Shown here piece by piece: positions 6,806 through 8,231 of a DNA stretch of 8,231 nucleotides (position 1 is the first letter of the stretch; every line of letters starts with the position of its first letter). Below the pieces are notes generated by a model, which searched no databases, was not told where the DNA came from, and saw nothing but the letters and a program-made list of their open reading frames with translations. The position numbers and the translations under genes are program-made. Source of the DNA: an uncultured Clostridium sp. (GTDB lineage Bacteria; Bacillota; Clostridia; TANB77; CAG-508); the NCBI GenBank assembly GCA_905203195.1, contig CAJKVD010000025.1:1-8231 (forward strand). Direction: 5' to 3'.

Positions 6806-7609
6806 TTATACATATTTTTCAATACTCAATACTGTTCTACCACTTCTTGTACTGCCTTTTATTTCTTTTACTACAAATCTGCCTTTTCCTCTAATAGTAA
6901 TAACATCACCCATTTTTATTAATTTTGATGGTTTTGTCTCACATTGACCATTTACAAAAACTCTTTCTTGAGCCATAATTTGAACCACTTTACTCCTTGA
7001 AGTATTTGCTAAATCAGAAGCTATGTTATCTAGTCTAAGTGATGGAACTATTATATCCATTTGTTCTACTTTTATTTGAGGAATTTTTAATTCTGATATA
7101 CTCATAACATTTATTTTACTATTTTGAAATCTTGTAAGTGTTTCCAACTCTTTTGATAATAATTCTGCTATTTCTTGTTTAACTATAATATCTGCTCCAT
7201 CATCTGATACCAAAATATCGCCTACTTTCTCACGTTTCATTCCTAATTTTACTATTCCACCCAAATAATTTCTATGAGAATATTTTCCTATTTCTTCTTT
7301 TCCAAGTTGAATTCTTATAATTTCAACAAATTTTTCATAATTCTTTTTAATCATATCTTCATCATATTTTTCTGGATATGCTATAAATATATTCCTTTCT
7401 GCGTTTTCATATCCACCATATAAAATATAATTTTGAAATTGATTTTTATTTAAAAATCTTTTTGTTAATGCTACTTGATACATGTCCAAAAAATCTTTAT
7501 AATGTCCTTGCCCTTTTTTATTTGATATTTCAATCTTATCCAATATATGTGACAATAATATCCTATCTTCTGGCTTTCTATATTCCTTTAAAATATCTTG
7601 CTTATCCAT
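6806..7609 (-). CDS. ylmH: YlmH-type S4-domain RNA-binding protein (ribosome quality control)
   Basis: YlmH binds the large ribosomal subunit; in B. subtilis it is linked to ribosome-associated quality control, acting like RqcP when stalled chains are tailed. The 267-residue length fits. Conserved points: an N-terminal segment with RILLSHILDKIE (16-27) and FLDMYQ (40-45), the family motif SHRNYLGGIVKLGMKREKVGDI (111-132), and a C-terminal S4 domain at about 190-250 (SLRLDNIASDL, TSRSKVVQIMAQERVFVNGQ, GDVITIRGKGRFVV). The ATG at 7609 overlaps the end of dxs by 8 bases and its ribosome binding site (GAAGGAG) lies inside dxs, so translation is coupled. The more usual neighbour of dxs is tlyA, also an S4 protein, but the S4 domain here is C-terminal and there is no FtsJ-type methyltransferase, so it is not TlyA. 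The usual home of ylmH is the divIVA/ylm cell-division cluster. Confidence 0.9.
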   Translation of the reverse strand: MDKQDILKEYRKPEDRILLSHILDKIEISNKKGQGHYKDFLDMYQVALTKRFLNKNQFQNYILYGGYENAERNIFIAYPEKYDEDMIKKNYEKFVEIIRIQLGKEEIGKYSHRNYLGGIVKLGMKREKVGDILVSDDGADIIVKQEIAELLSKELETLTRFQNSKINVMSISELKIPQIKVEQMDIIVPSLRLDNIASDLANTSRSKVVQIMAQERVFVNGQCETKPSKLIKMGDVITIRGKGRFVVKEIKGSTRSGRTVLSIEKYV

Positions 7610-8231
7610 TATTTTTTGCTCCTTCTAAATATATTTTTTCTAACTGTTCAACTGTTCCATGTTGTATAAATTCATCTGGATATGCCTGTGTTTCAACATC
7701 TAATAACATTTTTTCTTCTGCTATTATTTCTTTTACAGCTGTAGATAAACCATTTATTCTTGTCCCATCTTCAATAATTATTACTTTATTTGACTGCTTT
7801 AATCTTTTAAATATACTTTCTTTGTCTAAAGGTTTTAGAAATCTTGCATTTATTATGCAAACATCATTTCCAACTTTTTCTTCACTTTTTGCCACATTCA
7901 TAGCTCTTGAAACCATTTTTCCTATTGCAATTATTGTTATCTTTTTTTGATTTTTATTATTATCTTTTTTAAAGTCTTTTATAATTTCTGCTTTTCCTGT
8001 CTCTATCTTTTCATGTTTTTCAAACTTTACATTTTTGTCCTCTCCACCTCTTGGATATCTAATCACAATAGGTCCGTTATAATTTATAGCAAACTCTAAC
8101 ATATCTTCAAATTCTCTAAAATCTTTAGGAGCCATTATTGTCAAATTAGGTACAATTCTAAAAAAAGCCATATCTAGCAAACCTTGATGTGTTTCACCGT
8201 CTGCTCCAACAATGCCAGCTCTATCTACACA
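7602..8231 (-). CDS. dxs: 1-Deoxy-D-xylulose-5-phosphate synthase, C-terminal part, cut by window edge
   Basis: First enzyme of the MEP isoprenoid pathway, thiamine diphosphate dependent, joining pyruvate and glyceraldehyde 3-phosphate. The frame is open to the window edge, giving 209 residues. An apparent TTG start at 8180 is internal: the 17 codons before it read DRAGIVGADGETHQG, the family's conserved pyrimidine-domain stretch. Further on come FFRIVPNLTIMAPKD, GPIVIRYPRG, then the transketolase C-terminal domain with ITIIAIGKMV, VCIINARFLKPLD, VIIIEDGTRINGLSTAV and YPDEFIQHGTVEQL. A low-complexity Lys/Asn stretch (FKKDNNKNQKK) sits between the domains. About two thirds of the gene lies outside. 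It ends TAA within the ylmH start region, overlapping by 8 bases. Confidence 0.97.
   Translation of the reverse strand, partial: CVDRAGIVGADGETHQGLLDMAFFRIVPNLTIMAPKDFREFEDMLEFAINYNGPIVIRYPRGGEDKNVKFEKHEKIETGKAEIIKDFKKDNNKNQKKITIIAIGKMVSRAMNVAKSEEKVGNDVCIINARFLKPLDKESIFKRLKQSNKVIIIEDGTRINGLSTAVKEIIAEEKMLLDVETQAYPDEFIQHGTVEQLEKIYLEGAKNNG

Noticed and set aside
7462..7950. Plus-strand open frame of 162 codons opposite ylmH and dxs
   Set aside because: It is a shadow of two well-identified minus-strand genes and resembles no family.
8178..8180. TTG as the start of a separate 192-residue gene
   Set aside because: The 17 codons before it continue the conserved Dxs sequence, so it is an internal Leu codon.

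Overview
The window is AT-rich DNA with strong AGGAGG-type ribosome binding sites, sigma-A-like TTGACA/TATAAT promoters, a CIRCE heat-shock operator and a radA-disA gene pair. Together these point to a low-GC Firmicute, probably of the class Clostridia. No mobile element, CRISPR array, tRNA or rRNA is visible. Most of it is housekeeping sequence.

Layout. Positions 1-863 (minus strand) hold the groES-groEL chaperonin operon, with groEL running off the left edge, behind a near-consensus promoter and a CIRCE operator for HrcA. Positions 968-1556 hold a free-standing gene for an unrecognised 158-residue protein with its own promoter and a strong terminator. Positions 1566-4851 (minus strand) hold radA, disA and a membrane-anchored cyclophilin, likely one operon. 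Positions 4900-5369 hold a small unrecognised protein gene with a C-terminal three-fold repeat, its own promoter, and a terminator that works in both directions. From about 5370 to 6790 (plus strand) lies a divergently transcribed rimI-tsaB pair, a ribosomal/N-terminal acetyltransferase and a tRNA t6A-synthesis protein. Positions 6806-8231 (minus strand) hold the 3' end of dxs overlapping a ylmH-type S4-domain gene.

The most notable observation is that disA, the c-di-AMP synthase that scans DNA, is interrupted by one in-frame TGA. The family sequence continues on both sides in the same frame with no gap. The TGA replaces a residue that is Leu in the Bacillus subtilis protein (from memory). 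Every other visible stop in the window is TAA or TAG. The TGA leaves an intact diadenylate cyclase domain but separates it from the DNA-binding helix-hairpin-helix tail. It could be a nonsense mutation, a sequencing error, read-through, or real fission; the sequence alone cannot decide.

Secondary points of interest are the repeat-containing 111-residue protein, tandem 11-bp repeats between two divergent promoters, a pair of hairpins between convergent genes, and the dxs-ylmH overlap. I see no clearly new multi-gene system.
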